A stretch of 64,000 nt of DNA from Gammaproteobacteria bacterium. Lineage in GTDB: Bacteria; Pseudomonadota; Gammaproteobacteria; Chromatiales; Chromatiaceae. The notes beneath the pieces were generated by a model. It had not been told where the DNA came from. It did no database searches and saw only the letters and a list, made by a program, of their open reading frames with translations. The stretch spans positions 1 to 64,000 of the forward strand of contig RZZN01000015.1 in the NCBI GenBank assembly GCA_009929855.1, written 5' to 3'. Every line of letters begins with the position of its first letter. The first letter of the stretch is position 1. Shown here in pieces: positions 54,801 to 64,000 of the stretch. A program made the translations under genes and the position numbers.

Positions 54801-56070
54801 CCAGGTCGAGGGCGAGACGGTGCTGGTCGACCTGCCGGCCGGACAGACCGAGCTGAGCTGGTCGTCGCGACTGGAGCCTGTTGACCTGCTGCACCTGCGG
54901 GCCACGACCGATCCGCGTCTGAGCGAGGATTGGCGTCTCGATGTTGGCACGCTCTGGCATCTCGAGCACAGTGGTCCCGCGCCGGTGCATCCGCGCGAGC
55001 ACGCCGCTCAGTCGCTGCCGAGTTGGCGACCCCTGCCCGGTGAGACGCTGCATCTGCACATCACGCGTCCGGTGGCCGTGCCCGGTCCAACCCTGACGAT
55101 CGACCGCGCGCAGCTCGTCTTCGAGCCGGGTCATCGTGGGACACTCGGCAGCCTGACCTTGGCGATGCGCAGCAGCCAGGGGGTGAGTCATGGCATCCGT
55201 TTGCCCGCGGGGGCCGAGCTGCTGACCTTGACGCTCGATGGTCGCGGCCTGCCGCTCCCCGACACGGTCCCGCAGCTGCTGATCCCGGTGTCGCCAGGCG
55301 CGGCCGCGCTCGCGCTGACCTGGCGCGATTCGGGTCCACTGGGACTGTCCTTCAGCCCGAGCATGCCGGATCTGGGTAGCCCAGCGGTCAATCTCGAGAT
55401 GGCGGTCAGGCTGCCACAGGATCGCTGGGTCTTGGGGGTGTGGGGTCCGCGGATCGGACCGGCCGTGCTCTTCTGGGGATCCCTCCTGGTCTTGATCGGT
55501 CTGGCCGCCGCCCTGGGCCGCAGTCGTCTCACGCCGCTGCGCGTGCATGACTGGCTGCTGCTTGGCATGGGTCTGATCCTCGCCCAGCTCTGGGTCGGAC
55601 TGGTGGTGGTGGGCTGGCTGTTCGCGCTTGGTCTAAGGCGCGGTCTGGATCCTCAAGACGCGCCGCCATGGCGTTTCAATCTACTCCAGATCGGCCTGGT
55701 GGTCCTCACGCTCCTCGCCCTTGCCGGACTCCTCGATGCGGTCCAGCAGGGACTCCTGGGGTCGCCCGAGATGCAGATCATGGGCAATGGATCGAGCGCC
55801 AACCATCTCAATTGGTATCAGGATCGCACTGGCCCAGGGCTGCCGAGTCTCGGTGTGCTCTCGGTGCCACTGTGGGTCTATCGGGCACTGATGCTGGCCT
55901 GGGCGCTGTGGTTGGCGGTGCGACTGCTCGACTGGTTGCGTTGGGGCTGGGAGGGCTTCTCCAGGCCCATGCTGTGGCGCGAGATCAAGCTCGCGCGGAT
56001 GCCGAACACGCCAGCGCCTGGGGCGCGGCCGGCCGCGCCGGATCCCTGGCTGGCCTCGCGCGACCCCTGA
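51859..56070 (+). CDS. Very large exported membrane protein of unknown function
   Basis: A protein of about 1403 residues I do not recognise by name. From ATG 51859 (GGGAG 8 bases upstream) it has a signal peptide ending AATSSAVA, then a beta-rich extracytoplasmic domain (about 30-495). A first group of membrane helices (about 505-605) follows, starting LLDLFLVLILALGIGRLWGW. Another pair comes at about 715-765. The second helix of that pair (MALLVLVGLGTTLGQGPAIA) ends like a signal peptide and leads into a second beta-rich domain (about 770-1220). Four to five helices close the protein. The two similar halves suggest fusion of two genes. The role is unknown, possibly envelope-related. Confidence 0.75.
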   Translation: MSFGVLGVPILMAWLAATSSAVADPLGPADADAASAVAASPPAVSWGDAEVEPVVPPALRPWIQWVLEDDQGGQDQRACPIDPTDGERRCVWPGPLVLELDATGGSFAQTWEVRARSWVPLPGDPEIWPLGVQVAGMARPVLLRDGRPAVRLEPGVHHLSGRFSWDPLPDALPLPPLVGLVELSRDGEPVLAPRLDRSNRLWLGEPAQVADEVADAGLSLEVHRLIEDRLPLEVSTRLELESSGPAREVRLGPVLLSGGIPLRLVSPLPARLEEDGTLRVQVRPGRWVLEIASHHPGAITALSRVSAPPPWPEQELWAFAAQPELRRVELSGVTPIDPRQTGLPADWRVWPVYRVGPSDLLSLTEQGRGDADPAPERLRLERRLWLDFDGSGYSVQDRISGQMSRAGRLDAGPRLELGQVLVGGQPVLITRLDTPDALAGVEVRGGRLEALVDARIASPASLVPASGWALDLAAVEATLELPPGWDLLMVRGVDNQPETWVGRWTLLDLFLVLILALGIGRLWGWGWGLLALVALGLTWQIPSAPRLVWLHLLAAAALLRLVPVAPERTGLRRLRGLLLVYFRLSLLALLVVGLPFVVSEVRDGLFPHLERPGASLLHPGSGRAAALARLPEMTVPSAAQEFAAERAFDTKREHVVDALTETLGTPPEPLVLIDPTARLQTGPGIPDWRWHSQTLRWVGPVGEQEAARLWLLTPTWSLILSLCGVLLLILLGLRLSGLRVRHPKSPIGMALLVLVGLGTTLGQGPAIADDLPSPQLLQELRSRLLAPPDCLPACLDLPHLRLVADPERLVIEMTFDAAVAVAAPLPLGAGGWRPRLIERVGLSSAGPRRGPRGELTIPLPAGRHQIRLAGPLAGHDQVEIPLPMPPRVMEHEVAGWTLEGVDAQGRPGAQLRLIRHAAATAPPQETLAQEVLPPLLRVERLLRMRADWRLETHVRRLSPPEYPVLVAVPLWPGEQVRTPGVQVEGETVLVDLPAGQTELSWSSRLEPVDLLHLRATTDPRLSEDWRLDVGTLWHLEHSGPAPVHPREHAAQSLPSWRPLPGETLHLHITRPVAVPGPTLTIDRAQLVFEPGHRGTLGSLTLAMRSSQGVSHGIRLPAGAELLTLTLDGRGLPLPDTVPQLLIPVSPGAAALALTWRDSGPLGLSFSPSMPDLGSPAVNLEMAVRLPQDRWVLGVWGPRIGPAVLFWGSLLVLIGLAAALGRSRLTPLRVHDWLLLGMGLILAQLWVGLVVVGWLFALGLRRGLDPQDAPPWRFNLLQIGLVVLTLLALAGLLDAVQQGLLGSPEMQIMGNGSSANHLNWYQDRTGPGLPSLGVLSVPLWVYRALMLAWALWLAVRLLDWLRWGWEGFSRPMLWREIKLARMPNTPAPGARPAAPDPWLASRDP

Positions 56071-56179
56071 GCCGGCCGGTGAGCCGGGGCGGGTCGGCCT
56101 GCTGGCCCCGTCTCGCACACCGTTGCGGAGCCGCGACCGCGCGCGCCCAGGGCGCGGCCGTGGCGGGGAGCTCGAGTGG

Positions 56180-56695
56180 TCAGAACCCCTCGGTCGAAGT
56201 GAAGAGCCCCACGCGCAGATCCTTCGCGGTATAGATGGTGCGGCCGTCGACCTGGACCACGCCATCACCGATGCCGAGGACGAGCTTGCGGGTGATGACG
56301 CGCTTCATGTCGATGTGATAGCTGACCGTGCTCGCGCTCGGCAGGACCTGACCGGTGAATTTGACCTCGCCGACGCCAAGTGCGCGTCCGTGTCCCGGAT
56401 TGCCGATCCAGGCCAGGTAGAAGCCCACCAGCTGCCAGAGCGCATCCAGGCCCAGACAGCCGGGCATGACCGGGTCGCCGGGAAAGTGACATTGAAAGAA
56501 CCAGAGCTGCGGATTGATGTCGAGCTCGGCCAGGATCTCGCCCTTGCCGTTCGCTCCGCCGAAATTGGCGATGCGCAGGATCCGGTCCATCATGAGCATG
56601 TTCGGAACCGGAAGCTGAGCGTTGCCGGGGCCGAACATCTCGCCATGTCCACACGCGAGCAGCGCGGTGCGATCGAAAGAGGCTTCTTTGTGCAT
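56180..56695 (-). CDS. fabA: 3-hydroxydecanoyl-ACP dehydratase/isomerase
   Basis: A 171-residue hot-dog-fold enzyme that introduces the cis double bond of unsaturated fatty acids in the type II system. The active-site His lies in [20 protein letters not shown], and [15 protein letters not shown] is diagnostic of FabA rather than FabZ. Its usual partner fabB is not adjacent. It lies 77 bp after proS on the same strand, convergent with the large membrane protein gene. Confidence 0.96.
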   Translation of the reverse strand: MHKEASFDRTALLACGHGEMFGPGNAQLPVPNMLMMDRILRIANFGGANGKGEILAELDINPQLWFFQCHFPGDPVMPGCLGLDALWQLVGFYLAWIGNPGHGRALGVGEVKFTGQVLPSASTVSYHIDMKRVITRKLVLGIGDGVVQVDGRTIYTAKDLRVGLFTSTEGF

Positions 56696-56772
56696 GGGGT
56701 ATCATCCTGGGCGCGCGGGGCGCGTTGCGGGGCAGTCGCCCCCGAGCCGAGATCGTGGTGTGTGAAGGCGTT

Positions 56773-58500
56773 TCAGTCGGCCGCGGACCGCAGGCGCGCG
56801 CGCAGCCAGGCGACGATCTGGGCGAGCGGGATCAACTGGGTCTCACTGTCGGTGCGGCCCTTGTACTCGACCTGCCCCTCGTCGAGGCCTTTGTCGCCGA
56901 CGACGATGCGATGCGGGATGCCGATCAGCTCCATGTCGGCGAACATGACCCCGGGGCGGGCGTCGCGATCATCGAGCAGGACCTCGATCCCTGCCGCACG
57001 CAGGTCGGCATAGAGTCGCTCGGTCGCCTCGCGCACCCGGAACGACTTGCCGAGCTTCATCGGGAGGAGCGCGACCTCGAAGGGGGCGATCGGTGCTGGC
57101 CAGCAGATGCCATGCTCGTCATGATGCTGTTCGATCGCGGCGGCGACGACGCGCGAAACGCCGATGCCGTAACAGCCCATGGTCAGGATGGTGGCGCGGC
57201 CGTCCTCGCCGAGGACAGTCGCCTTCATCGCCTCGCTGTATTTGCGCCCGAGCTGGAAGATATGGCCGACCTCGATGCCACGCGCGATGCGCAGTCGACC
57301 CTGGCCATCGGGACTTGGATCGCCGTCGACGACATTGCGCAAGTCGGCGACCGGAGGCAGCGGGAGATCCCTGCCCCAGTTCAGACCGAGCCAGTGCTTG
57401 CCGTCCTGATTCGCGCCAGCGCTGAAATCGCCAGTGACCGCGACGCTGCGATCGGCGATACAGGGGATGGGCAGATCCTTGGGGCCGAGCGAGCCTGGAC
57501 CGGCGCCGATCACGGCACGGATCTCGCCCTCGCTGGCCATCCGCAGCGGCTTGGCCACCTCCGGCAGCTTTTCGGCCTTGAACAGATTCAGCTCATGGTC
57601 GCCACGAATCAGCAGCGCGACCAGCTCGGCTCCCGCGCCGGGGGCGGCAGCCACCACGAGTGTCTTGACGGTCCGCTCGATGGGTAGGCCAAACTGCTCG
57701 ACCAGGTCGGCGATGGTGCGCGCATCGGGGGTGTCGATCAGTCGCGCCGGCTCGACTGGCGCGGGTGCCGCCGGGCGTGGCGCAAGCGCCGCGGCGAGCT
57801 CGACATTGGCGGCATAGTCGCTGGCGTCGGAGAATACGATGGCATCCTCGCCCGCATCGGCCAGGACATGGAACTCGTGCGAGGCCTGGCCGCCGATGCT
57901 GCCGGTGTCGGCCTGCACGGCGCGAAAGTCGAGTCCACAGCGGGTGAAGATGCGACCATAGGTCTCGTACATCTGCGCGTAGGTCGTCTGGAGCGAGTCC
58001 TCATCGAGATGGAAGGAATAGGCGTCCTTCATCAGGAACTCGCGTGCTCGCATCACACCGAAGCGCGGTCTGATCTCGTCGCGAAACTTGGTCTGGATCT
58101 GGTAGAGATTGATCGGGAGCTGCTTGTAGCTCTTCAGCTCGCCGCGGGCGAGATCGGTGATGATCTCCTCATGCGTGGGACCGAAGCAGAAATCACGCTG
58201 ATGCCGATCGCGCAGACGCAACAGCTCGGGGCCGTATCGATCCCAACGGCCCGATTCTTGCCAAAGCTCTGCGGGTTGCACGGCCGGCATGGCGACCTCC
58301 AGCGCCCCGGCGCGGTCCATCTCCTCGCGCACGATCGTCTCGACCTTGCGCAGGACACGCAATCCCAGTGGTAGCCAGGTATAAAGCCCAGCCGCGAGCT
58401 TGCGAATCATGCCGGCGCGCAGCATGAGCCGGTGGCTCGCGATCTCGGCATCGGCGGGTGTCTCTTTGATGGTCTGAATCGGAAACTGTGAGGTGCGCAT
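56773..58500 (-). CDS. proS: Prolyl-tRNA synthetase, bacterial type with editing domain
   Basis: A 575-residue class-II synthetase. N-terminal motifs are [20 protein letters not shown] and motif 2 around [19 protein letters not shown]. The INS/YbaK-like editing insertion occupies about 230-385 ([20 protein letters not shown]). Motif 3 ([20 protein letters not shown]) and the anticodon-binding domain (about 470-575) follow. The length and order are those of the usual bacterial form that clears Ala-tRNA(Pro). Confidence 0.97.
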   Translation of the reverse strand: MRTSQFPIQTIKETPADAEIASHRLMLRAGMIRKLAAGLYTWLPLGLRVLRKVETIVREEMDRAGALEVAMPAVQPAELWQESGRWDRYGPELLRLRDRHQRDFCFGPTHEEIITDLARGELKSYKQLPINLYQIQTKFRDEIRPRFGVMRAREFLMKDAYSFHLDEDSLQTTYAQMYETYGRIFTRCGLDFRAVQADTGSIGGQASHEFHVLADAGEDAIVFSDASDYAANVELAAALAPRPAAPAPVEPARLIDTPDARTIADLVEQFGLPIERTVKTLVVAAAPGAGAELVALLIRGDHELNLFKAEKLPEVAKPLRMASEGEIRAVIGAGPGSLGPKDLPIPCIADRSVAVTGDFSAGANQDGKHWLGLNWGRDLPLPPVADLRNVVDGDPSPDGQGRLRIARGIEVGHIFQLGRKYSEAMKATVLGEDGRATILTMGCYGIGVSRVVAAAIEQHHDEHGICWPAPIAPFEVALLPMKLGKSFRVREATERLYADLRAAGIEVLLDDRDARPGVMFADMELIGIPHRIVVGDKGLDEGQVEYKGRTDSETQLIPLAQIVAWLRARLRSAAD

Positions 58501-58737
58501 CGATTGGGGAGTCAGGGCAGGGCAAGAGTGGTGAGTGTATTGATCGCGTCTAGCCGAAACAAGACGCTCGACGTCGTTCTGGTCTCGCGGGATCCAGGCG
58601 CCCGCGGAGCATCGGGCGGGTCGCGCGTAGACGGAAACACCGAAAACCCACGCGTGATGGGTATACTACACCCCACGACAACCCGGTGCGGTCGACCTGT
58701 CCCAATCGGGTCCATTCGTGGATGAGCCGAACGAGCG

Positions 58738-59781
58738 ATGACCACCCCCAGCGAGCAACCGAACGCGCCTGCCGCCGCGCCGACACCGGCGCGTCGAACG
58801 CAACGTCGGATCAGCGTGCAGATCCCGATCAAGGTCTATCGGCCGGGATCCAAGATGCCGATCACGGCCATGAACCACGACATCTCCTGGGGTGGCGCGC
58901 AATTCGTCGCAACCGTGCCGGTGGCTTGGATGACCGGGCGGCTGCGTCTTGATTTCCCCTGGGCTGGCGGGCAGCAGATCTCGATCGATGCCGAGGTGGT
59001 TCGCGCCCAGCAGTTGAGCGAAGGCGTGAGTCAAGTCGCCGTGCGGTTCGTGAGCCTGTCGCCGCGCTGTCAGGTGCGATTGGAGAAATTGCTGACGATG
59101 CTCGATCCGGGGGGGCAGGGATCGGCCGATGGAGTCACCGAGCCTCTCTTCCAAGGCATCGAGCTGGAGATCCACGACCTGCCCGAGATGCGCGAGGCGC
59201 TCCAGCAGATCGCCGAGGGTCGTCTGAAGCTGGTGGTGACCGAGCCATATCAAGCCAGGCAAAGTCTCTGCCTGGCCATCAGCGGCATTCCCGGTCTCGC
59301 CACCGTCAAGCTGCGCGCGCGGGTGCTCAAGGTCGCTCCAAGCACGGCCAGTGCCCCGGGACAGCAAAGCGGCTATTTGCTCATCCTCGGCTTCGAGCAT
59401 CCCCCTGACTCCATCAAGGAGTTCGCCAATCTGTTGATGGCTCAGCTGGGCGGCGTCGCGCACACCACCTCGAGCGAGTCCGCGGCGCCTGACACGGGGC
59501 GCCGGGCGCGGGTGATCGGACCCCTGTCACCTGATCCGGCGACCCGCTCGAGTCTGGAGGTCAATCATCAGGATGCCTTGCGCAGCCTGTCGCTGTGCTG
59601 GGGTGATCCCGAGGCGTTCGACGATGTCTTCAAGGAGTTGACGTTCGGCAGTCTGTCCATCCCGGGTGGCTGGCCACCGGAGGCCTGGGATGAATTGGGC
59701 TTCCTCCAGGACATCCATGATCTGGCCTACGGTCTCTCGAGCTTTCGCGCGAGCGCCTTCCGTCCGGGCCGCGACCGGTGA
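58738..59781 (+). CDS. PilZ-domain protein (probable c-di-GMP receptor)
   Basis: A 347-residue cytoplasmic protein. The N-terminal PilZ domain (about 18-125) has the RxxxR-like arginines in RRTQRRISVQ and DISWGG for the (D/N)xSxxG motif, the two parts that grip cyclic-di-GMP. A second beta-rich PilZ-like part (about 140-245) includes LCLAISGIPGLATVKLRARV. The C-terminal 100 residues are unfamiliar and helical. It is divergent from proS across a 237-bp gap. A role in motility, surface polymer or light/oxygen responses is possible but not shown. Confidence 0.85.
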   Translation: MTTPSEQPNAPAAAPTPARRTQRRISVQIPIKVYRPGSKMPITAMNHDISWGGAQFVATVPVAWMTGRLRLDFPWAGGQQISIDAEVVRAQQLSEGVSQVAVRFVSLSPRCQVRLEKLLTMLDPGGQGSADGVTEPLFQGIELEIHDLPEMREALQQIAEGRLKLVVTEPYQARQSLCLAISGIPGLATVKLRARVLKVAPSTASAPGQQSGYLLILGFEHPPDSIKEFANLLMAQLGGVAHTTSSESAAPDTGRRARVIGPLSPDPATRSSLEVNHQDALRSLSLCWGDPEAFDDVFKELTFGSLSIPGGWPPEAWDELGFLQDIHDLAYGLSSFRASAFRPGRDR

Positions 59782-59839
59782 TCATCGGGCGCGCGGCGCG
59801 GATCGCCATGGGTTTTGTCGGGTTGTCGTCGCCGAGCGC

Positions 59840-59868
59840 TTGACCCTTTACCCTGATCGCTGTAACGT
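59840..59868 (+). promoter_or_regulatory. Possible promoter of the ilvIHC operon
   Basis: TTGACC (5 of 6 -35 bases) is followed after 17 bp by TAACGT, a poor -10 (3 of 6). It lies about 170 bp before the chosen ilvI start. I looked for a Leu/Val/Ile-rich leader peptide with a terminator and did not find a convincing one. Weak evidence. Confidence 0.3.
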
Positions 59869-60037
59869 CCTGTCCTTTTCAACCTGTTGTCAAGCTCCCA
59901 CGCGACTCGAGTGCCCTCGGGCAGCCGCGCGCCGAACCGAGGTGGACGGGGTCTCGCTCCGCTCACTCTCGGTTGATCGTGGTGGCCGGCCAGGGTGTCC
60001 GCAACGGGCGTGGTGGGCTGATCGTGAGGTCTCCGAG

Positions 60038-61822
60038 GTGACTGTGACTGGAGCGAATACCGACGCGGCCGGGATGGATCGGCCCGGTCGACAGCTAGAG
60101 TTGAGCGGAGCCGAGATCGTCGTTCAGGCACTCCTCGACGAGGAGGTCGAATTCGTCTTCGGCTATCCGGGCGGCGCTGTCCTACACATCTATGACGCGC
60201 TCTTCAAGCAGGACGCGGTCAAGCATATCCTGGTTCGCCACGAGCAGGCCGCCACGCATGCCGCCGATGGCTATGCGCGAGCGACTGGTAAGTGTGGTGT
60301 CTGTCTCGTGACCTCGGGTCCAGGCGCGACCAACGCCGTGACCGGGATCGCGACGGCCTACATGGACTCGATCCCGATGGTGATCCTCACCGGCCAGGTG
60401 CCGATCCCAGTGATTGGCAGCGATGCCTTTCAGGAGGTCGATACCGTCGGGATCACCCGGCCTTGTGTGAAGCACAACTTCCTGGTCAAGGATGTCCGCG
60501 ACCTCGCGGTCACCATCCGCAAGGCATTCTTCATTGCGACCTCGGGCCGGCCGGGTCCGGTGGTGGTCGACATCCCCAAGGACGTGACCGACCCGAACAT
60601 CAAGATCCCCTACGTCTATCCACGCGAGATCAAGCTGCGCTCCTACAATCCGGTCAGCAAGGGGCATCCAGGGCAGATTCGCAAGGCCGTGGATCTGATG
60701 CTCGAGGCCAAGCGACCCATTTTCTACACCGGGGGTGGCGTGGTGCTCGGCGAGGCATCGGCACAGTTGACCGAGCTGGTGCGCGCAACGGGCTTTCCGA
60801 TCACCAGCACCTTGATGGGTCTGGGCGCCTATCCCATGACCGACCCTCAGTTCATCGGCATGCTCGGGATGCACGGCACCTACGAGGCCAACATGGCGAT
60901 GCACGAGACCGATGTCCTGATCGCCATCGGTGCGCGCTTCGATGATCGGGTCACCGGCAAGATCGAGCACTTCTGCCCGCATGCCAAGATCATCCATGTC
61001 GATGTCGACCCGTCCTCGATCTCCAAGAACGTGAAGGTGCATGTCCCGATCGTGGGACAGGTGGCGAACGTCCTGGTCGACATGCTCAAGCTCTATCGCG
61101 AGCAGGCGCCGCGCGCCGAAGTCCCGCCGCTGGACGACTGGTGGGCGAAGATTGCCGAGTGGCAGCGCGTGGATTGTCTGCGCTATGACCGCGAGAGCGC
61201 GGCCATCAAGCCGCAGTATGCGATCGAGACACTCTACAAGGTGACCGGCGGCGATCTCTATCTGACCTCCGATGTCGGTCAACATCAGATGTTCGCCGCC
61301 CAATTCCATCCGTTCGACAAACCACGGCGCTGGATCAACTCGGGTGGCCTCGGCACCATGGGCTTTGGTCTGCCGGCGGCAATGGGCGTGCAATTGGCCT
61401 TTCCACAGGCGCCGGTCGCCTGTGTCTCGGGCGAAGCCAGTATCCTCATGTGCATCCAGGAGCTGGCGACCTGCTTGCAGTACAGTCTGCCGGTCAAGAT
61501 CATCCTGCTCAACAACGGCTACATGGGGATGGTGCGGCAGTGGCAGGAATTCTTCTACGAGAGTCGCTATTCGCACTCCTATGTGGACGCCTTGCCCGAT
61601 TTCGTGAAGCTCGCCGAGAGCTTCGGGCATGTCGGCATGCGGATCGAGCGTCCGGGTGATCTGGAGTCGGCGATGACCGAGGCCTTCGCCATGCAGGATC
61701 GCCTGGTCTTCATGGACATCATCGTGGACCCGACCGAGAACGTCTACCCGATGATCGCCGCTGGCAAGGGCCATCACGAGATGCAGCTTGCGCCGAGCCT
61801 GTCCGAGCGCGAGCTGGCCTAG
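60038..61822 (+). CDS. ilvI: Acetolactate synthase large (catalytic) subunit
   Basis: A protein of about 594 residues, thiamine-diphosphate dependent, performing the first common step of Val/Leu/Ile synthesis. VEFVFGYPGGAVLHIYDALF and the catalytic Glu in LVRHEQAATHAADGYARATG are diagnostic; the cofactor region reads GEASILMCIQELATC then LNNGYMGMVRQWQEFFYESR. The GTG at 60038 is chosen for its nearby GAGG; GTG 60044 or ATG 60074 are alternatives. The regulatory subunit follows after 30 bp. ilvB would be an equivalent name. Confidence 0.95.
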   Translation: MTVTGANTDAAGMDRPGRQLELSGAEIVVQALLDEEVEFVFGYPGGAVLHIYDALFKQDAVKHILVRHEQAATHAADGYARATGKCGVCLVTSGPGATNAVTGIATAYMDSIPMVILTGQVPIPVIGSDAFQEVDTVGITRPCVKHNFLVKDVRDLAVTIRKAFFIATSGRPGPVVVDIPKDVTDPNIKIPYVYPREIKLRSYNPVSKGHPGQIRKAVDLMLEAKRPIFYTGGGVVLGEASAQLTELVRATGFPITSTLMGLGAYPMTDPQFIGMLGMHGTYEANMAMHETDVLIAIGARFDDRVTGKIEHFCPHAKIIHVDVDPSSISKNVKVHVPIVGQVANVLVDMLKLYREQAPRAEVPPLDDWWAKIAEWQRVDCLRYDRESAAIKPQYAIETLYKVTGGDLYLTSDVGQHQMFAAQFHPFDKPRRWINSGGLGTMGFGLPAAMGVQLAFPQAPVACVSGEASILMCIQELATCLQYSLPVKIILLNNGYMGMVRQWQEFFYESRYSHSYVDALPDFVKLAESFGHVGMRIERPGDLESAMTEAFAMQDRLVFMDIIVDPTENVYPMIAAGKGHHEMQLAPSLSERELA

Positions 61823-61852
61823 ACCGCGCTCCGAGTGAACGAGACCTGACTC

Positions 61853-62344
61853 ATGAGACATATCATCGCCGTGCTGCTGGAGAACGAGGCGGGCGCGCTC
61901 TCGCGCGTTGCCGGACTCTTCTCCGCCCGTGGCTACAACATCGAATCATTGACCGTCGCCCCGACCGACGACCCCACCCTCTCGCGCATGACGCTGGTGA
62001 CCACTGGCAACGACGAGGTGGTCGAGCAGATCAAGAAGCAGCTCAACAAGCTCATCGATACCGTCAAGCTGCTCGATCTGTCGGAAGGACCGCACATCGA
62101 GCGCGAGATGATGCTCATCAAGGTGCGTGCCGAGCGTCCGGATCGCGAGGAGCTCAAGCGCCTGACCGAGATCTTCCGTGCCAAGATCATCGATGTGACC
62201 GATACCAGCTATGTCATCGAGCTCACCGGTGCATCCAGGAAGCTCGATGCCTTCATCGACGCGGTGCCGGATGGCCTGATCATCGAGGTCGTTCGCTCGG
62301 GCCCGACCGGGATCACGCGTGGCGAGAAGGGCCTCAGTCTCTGA
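61853..62344 (+). CDS. ilvH: Acetolactate synthase small (regulatory) subunit
   Basis: A 163-residue regulatory subunit. The N-terminal ACT domain (1-75: LLENEAGALSRVAGLFSARG, YNIESLTVAPT) binds valine for feedback inhibition. The C-terminal domain (about 80-160: REMMLIKVRAE, FRAKIIDVTDTSYVIELTG) contacts the large subunit. Length and order match the family. It lies 30 bp after ilvI and 115 bp before ilvC. Confidence 0.97.
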   Translation: MRHIIAVLLENEAGALSRVAGLFSARGYNIESLTVAPTDDPTLSRMTLVTTGNDEVVEQIKKQLNKLIDTVKLLDLSEGPHIEREMMLIKVRAERPDREELKRLTEIFRAKIIDVTDTSYVIELTGASRKLDAFIDAVPDGLIIEVVRSGPTGITRGEKGLSL

Positions 62345-62435
62345 CCGCGGTCGGGTCGATCGCCGCGACCATCGCAGACAGCGCGGAGTGCCATCGACAA
62401 CCACCCTGGGGCCTCGATGGCTCCAACTGTCCTAA

Positions 62436-63482
<1,047 letters not shown>

Positions 63483-63510
63483 GTCGATTTACTGGGAAGG
63501 CTCTCCCGTG

Positions 63511-63534
63511 TCGGGGCGAATTCATTCGCCCCGA
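63511..63534. terminator. Hairpin after ilvC
   Basis: TCGGGGCGAA-TTCA-TTCGCCCCGA is a perfect 10-bp stem with a 4-base loop, 28 bp after the ilvC stop and before the convergent folE gene. It probably ends one or both transcripts, although no long T-tract follows. Confidence 0.65.
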
Positions 63535-63680
63535 AGGTCCTTTGGCTGCGCCGCGGTGGCGATGGCGCTGGACTGAAATCGCCGCAGCCGATCGATCTGG
63601 GCCGCCGACCTGGGCCGCTTCGCTAGGGATCGCGAGCGGCTGCACGCGACCTTGGACGACGAACGGCTGGAGTGATCATC

Positions 63681-64000
63681 TCAGCCCTTGATGAAGGCCA
63701 TGAACTCGGCGCGGGTCCGGGGGTCGCTCTCGAAGGCACCGCGCATGGCGCTGGACACGGTCGTACTGCGCTGCTTCTGGACACCACGCATCATCATGCA
63801 GGTGTGGCTGGCCTCCATGACCACCGCCACGCCATGGGCGCCGAGATGATCCATCAAGGCATCGGCGACCTGATTGGTGAGTCGCTCCTGGACTTGCAGG
63901 CGGCGGGCGAAGACGTCGACGACGCGGGCGACCTTGCTCAGTCCCACGACCCGGCCATTGGGGAGATAGCCGACGTGGGCGTGACCGAAGAAGGGCAACA
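63681..64000 (-). CDS. folE: GTP cyclohydrolase I, 3' part (runs off the window)
   Basis: The C-terminal 106 codons of GTP cyclohydrolase I, which makes dihydroneopterin triphosphate for folate/pterin synthesis. The visible part begins [20 protein letters not shown] and includes [20 protein letters not shown] and the zinc-site Cys in [16 protein letters not shown]. The frame is open at the right edge, so the true start lies beyond 64000. It converges on ilvC. Confidence 0.95.
   Translation of the reverse strand, partial: LPFFGHAHVGYLPNGRVVGLSKVARVVDVFARRLQVQERLTNQVADALMDHLGAHGVAVVMEASHTCMMMRGVQKQRSTTVSSAMRGAFESDPRTRAEFMAFIKG

Noticed and set aside
60182-61861. A 559-codon minus-strand frame opposite ilvI
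   Set aside because: Antisense shadow of a highly conserved enzyme.

Overview
The window reads as chromosome from a gas-vacuolate purple sulfur bacterium (Chromatiaceae-like Gammaproteobacteria). The basis is a large gas vesicle (gvp) regulon, a light-harvesting alpha/beta gene pair behind a PpsR/CrtJ-type operator, glycogen metabolism genes, and high-GC codon use throughout. I cannot fix genus or species from the sequence alone.

Layout. 1-1772: a copy of a hairpin-rich dispersed repeat, short direct repeats, then cobB (cobyrinate a,c-diamide synthase). 1862-7087: a tightly overlapping operon of a TetR regulator, a lipoprotein RND adaptor, an RND pump and a GNAT acetyltransferase. 7084-26394 (all minus strand): a gas vesicle super-locus. 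Read in its own direction it starts with an OmpR-type regulator and a large hybrid histidine kinase. An NtrC-type sigma-54 activator, two GvpF/L proteins, a PAS histidine kinase and a lone receiver follow. Then come gvpA, gvpC, gvpN, two small unknown genes (one a zinc ribbon), gvpF/L, gvpG, a gvpS/M-like gene, gvpK, gvpJ, an unknown 230-residue protein, an Hsp20-like GvpH, and a two-ring Cdc48/VAT-like AAA unfoldase. A sigma-54 promoter, an IHF-like site and palindromes lie upstream of gvpA in the order expected for activation by the neighbouring NtrC protein.

26514-28332 is a frameshifted, catalytically degenerate histidine kinase. 28847-34921 (+) is a glycogen/alpha-glucan block: glgX, a GH57 hydrolase, a DUF4912-like protein and glgA. 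34928-36772 is a SufS-SufE fusion. It is followed at once by a strong sigma-70 promoter overlapped by two PpsR/CrtJ-like palindromes and by pucBA-type antenna genes. The alpha antenna subunit carries a repetitive Ala-Pro-Val-Glu tail of about 155 residues. 37839-38990 is non-coding, with hairpins and three tandem 167-bp units of the same repeat seen at the left edge. 38991-40673 holds a WecA-family glycosyl-1-phosphate transferase and an RfaH-like antiterminator.

41732-44839 is gyrA interrupted by a 158-residue mini-intein next to the catalytic tyrosine. 44934-50815 is a serine/aromatic/histidine block (serC, serA, pheA, hisC, tyrA). A fasciclin-domain protein, a very large exported membrane protein, fabA, proS and a PilZ protein follow. 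The window closes with ilvI-ilvH-ilvC and the 3' part of folE, which runs off the right edge. I saw no tRNA, rRNA, CRISPR array or transposase gene.

The most unusual items are the two-kinase/sigma-54 control of gas vesicles with an attached Cdc48-like machine, the giant tail on an LH2-type alpha subunit, the GyrA mini-intein, and the repeat family.
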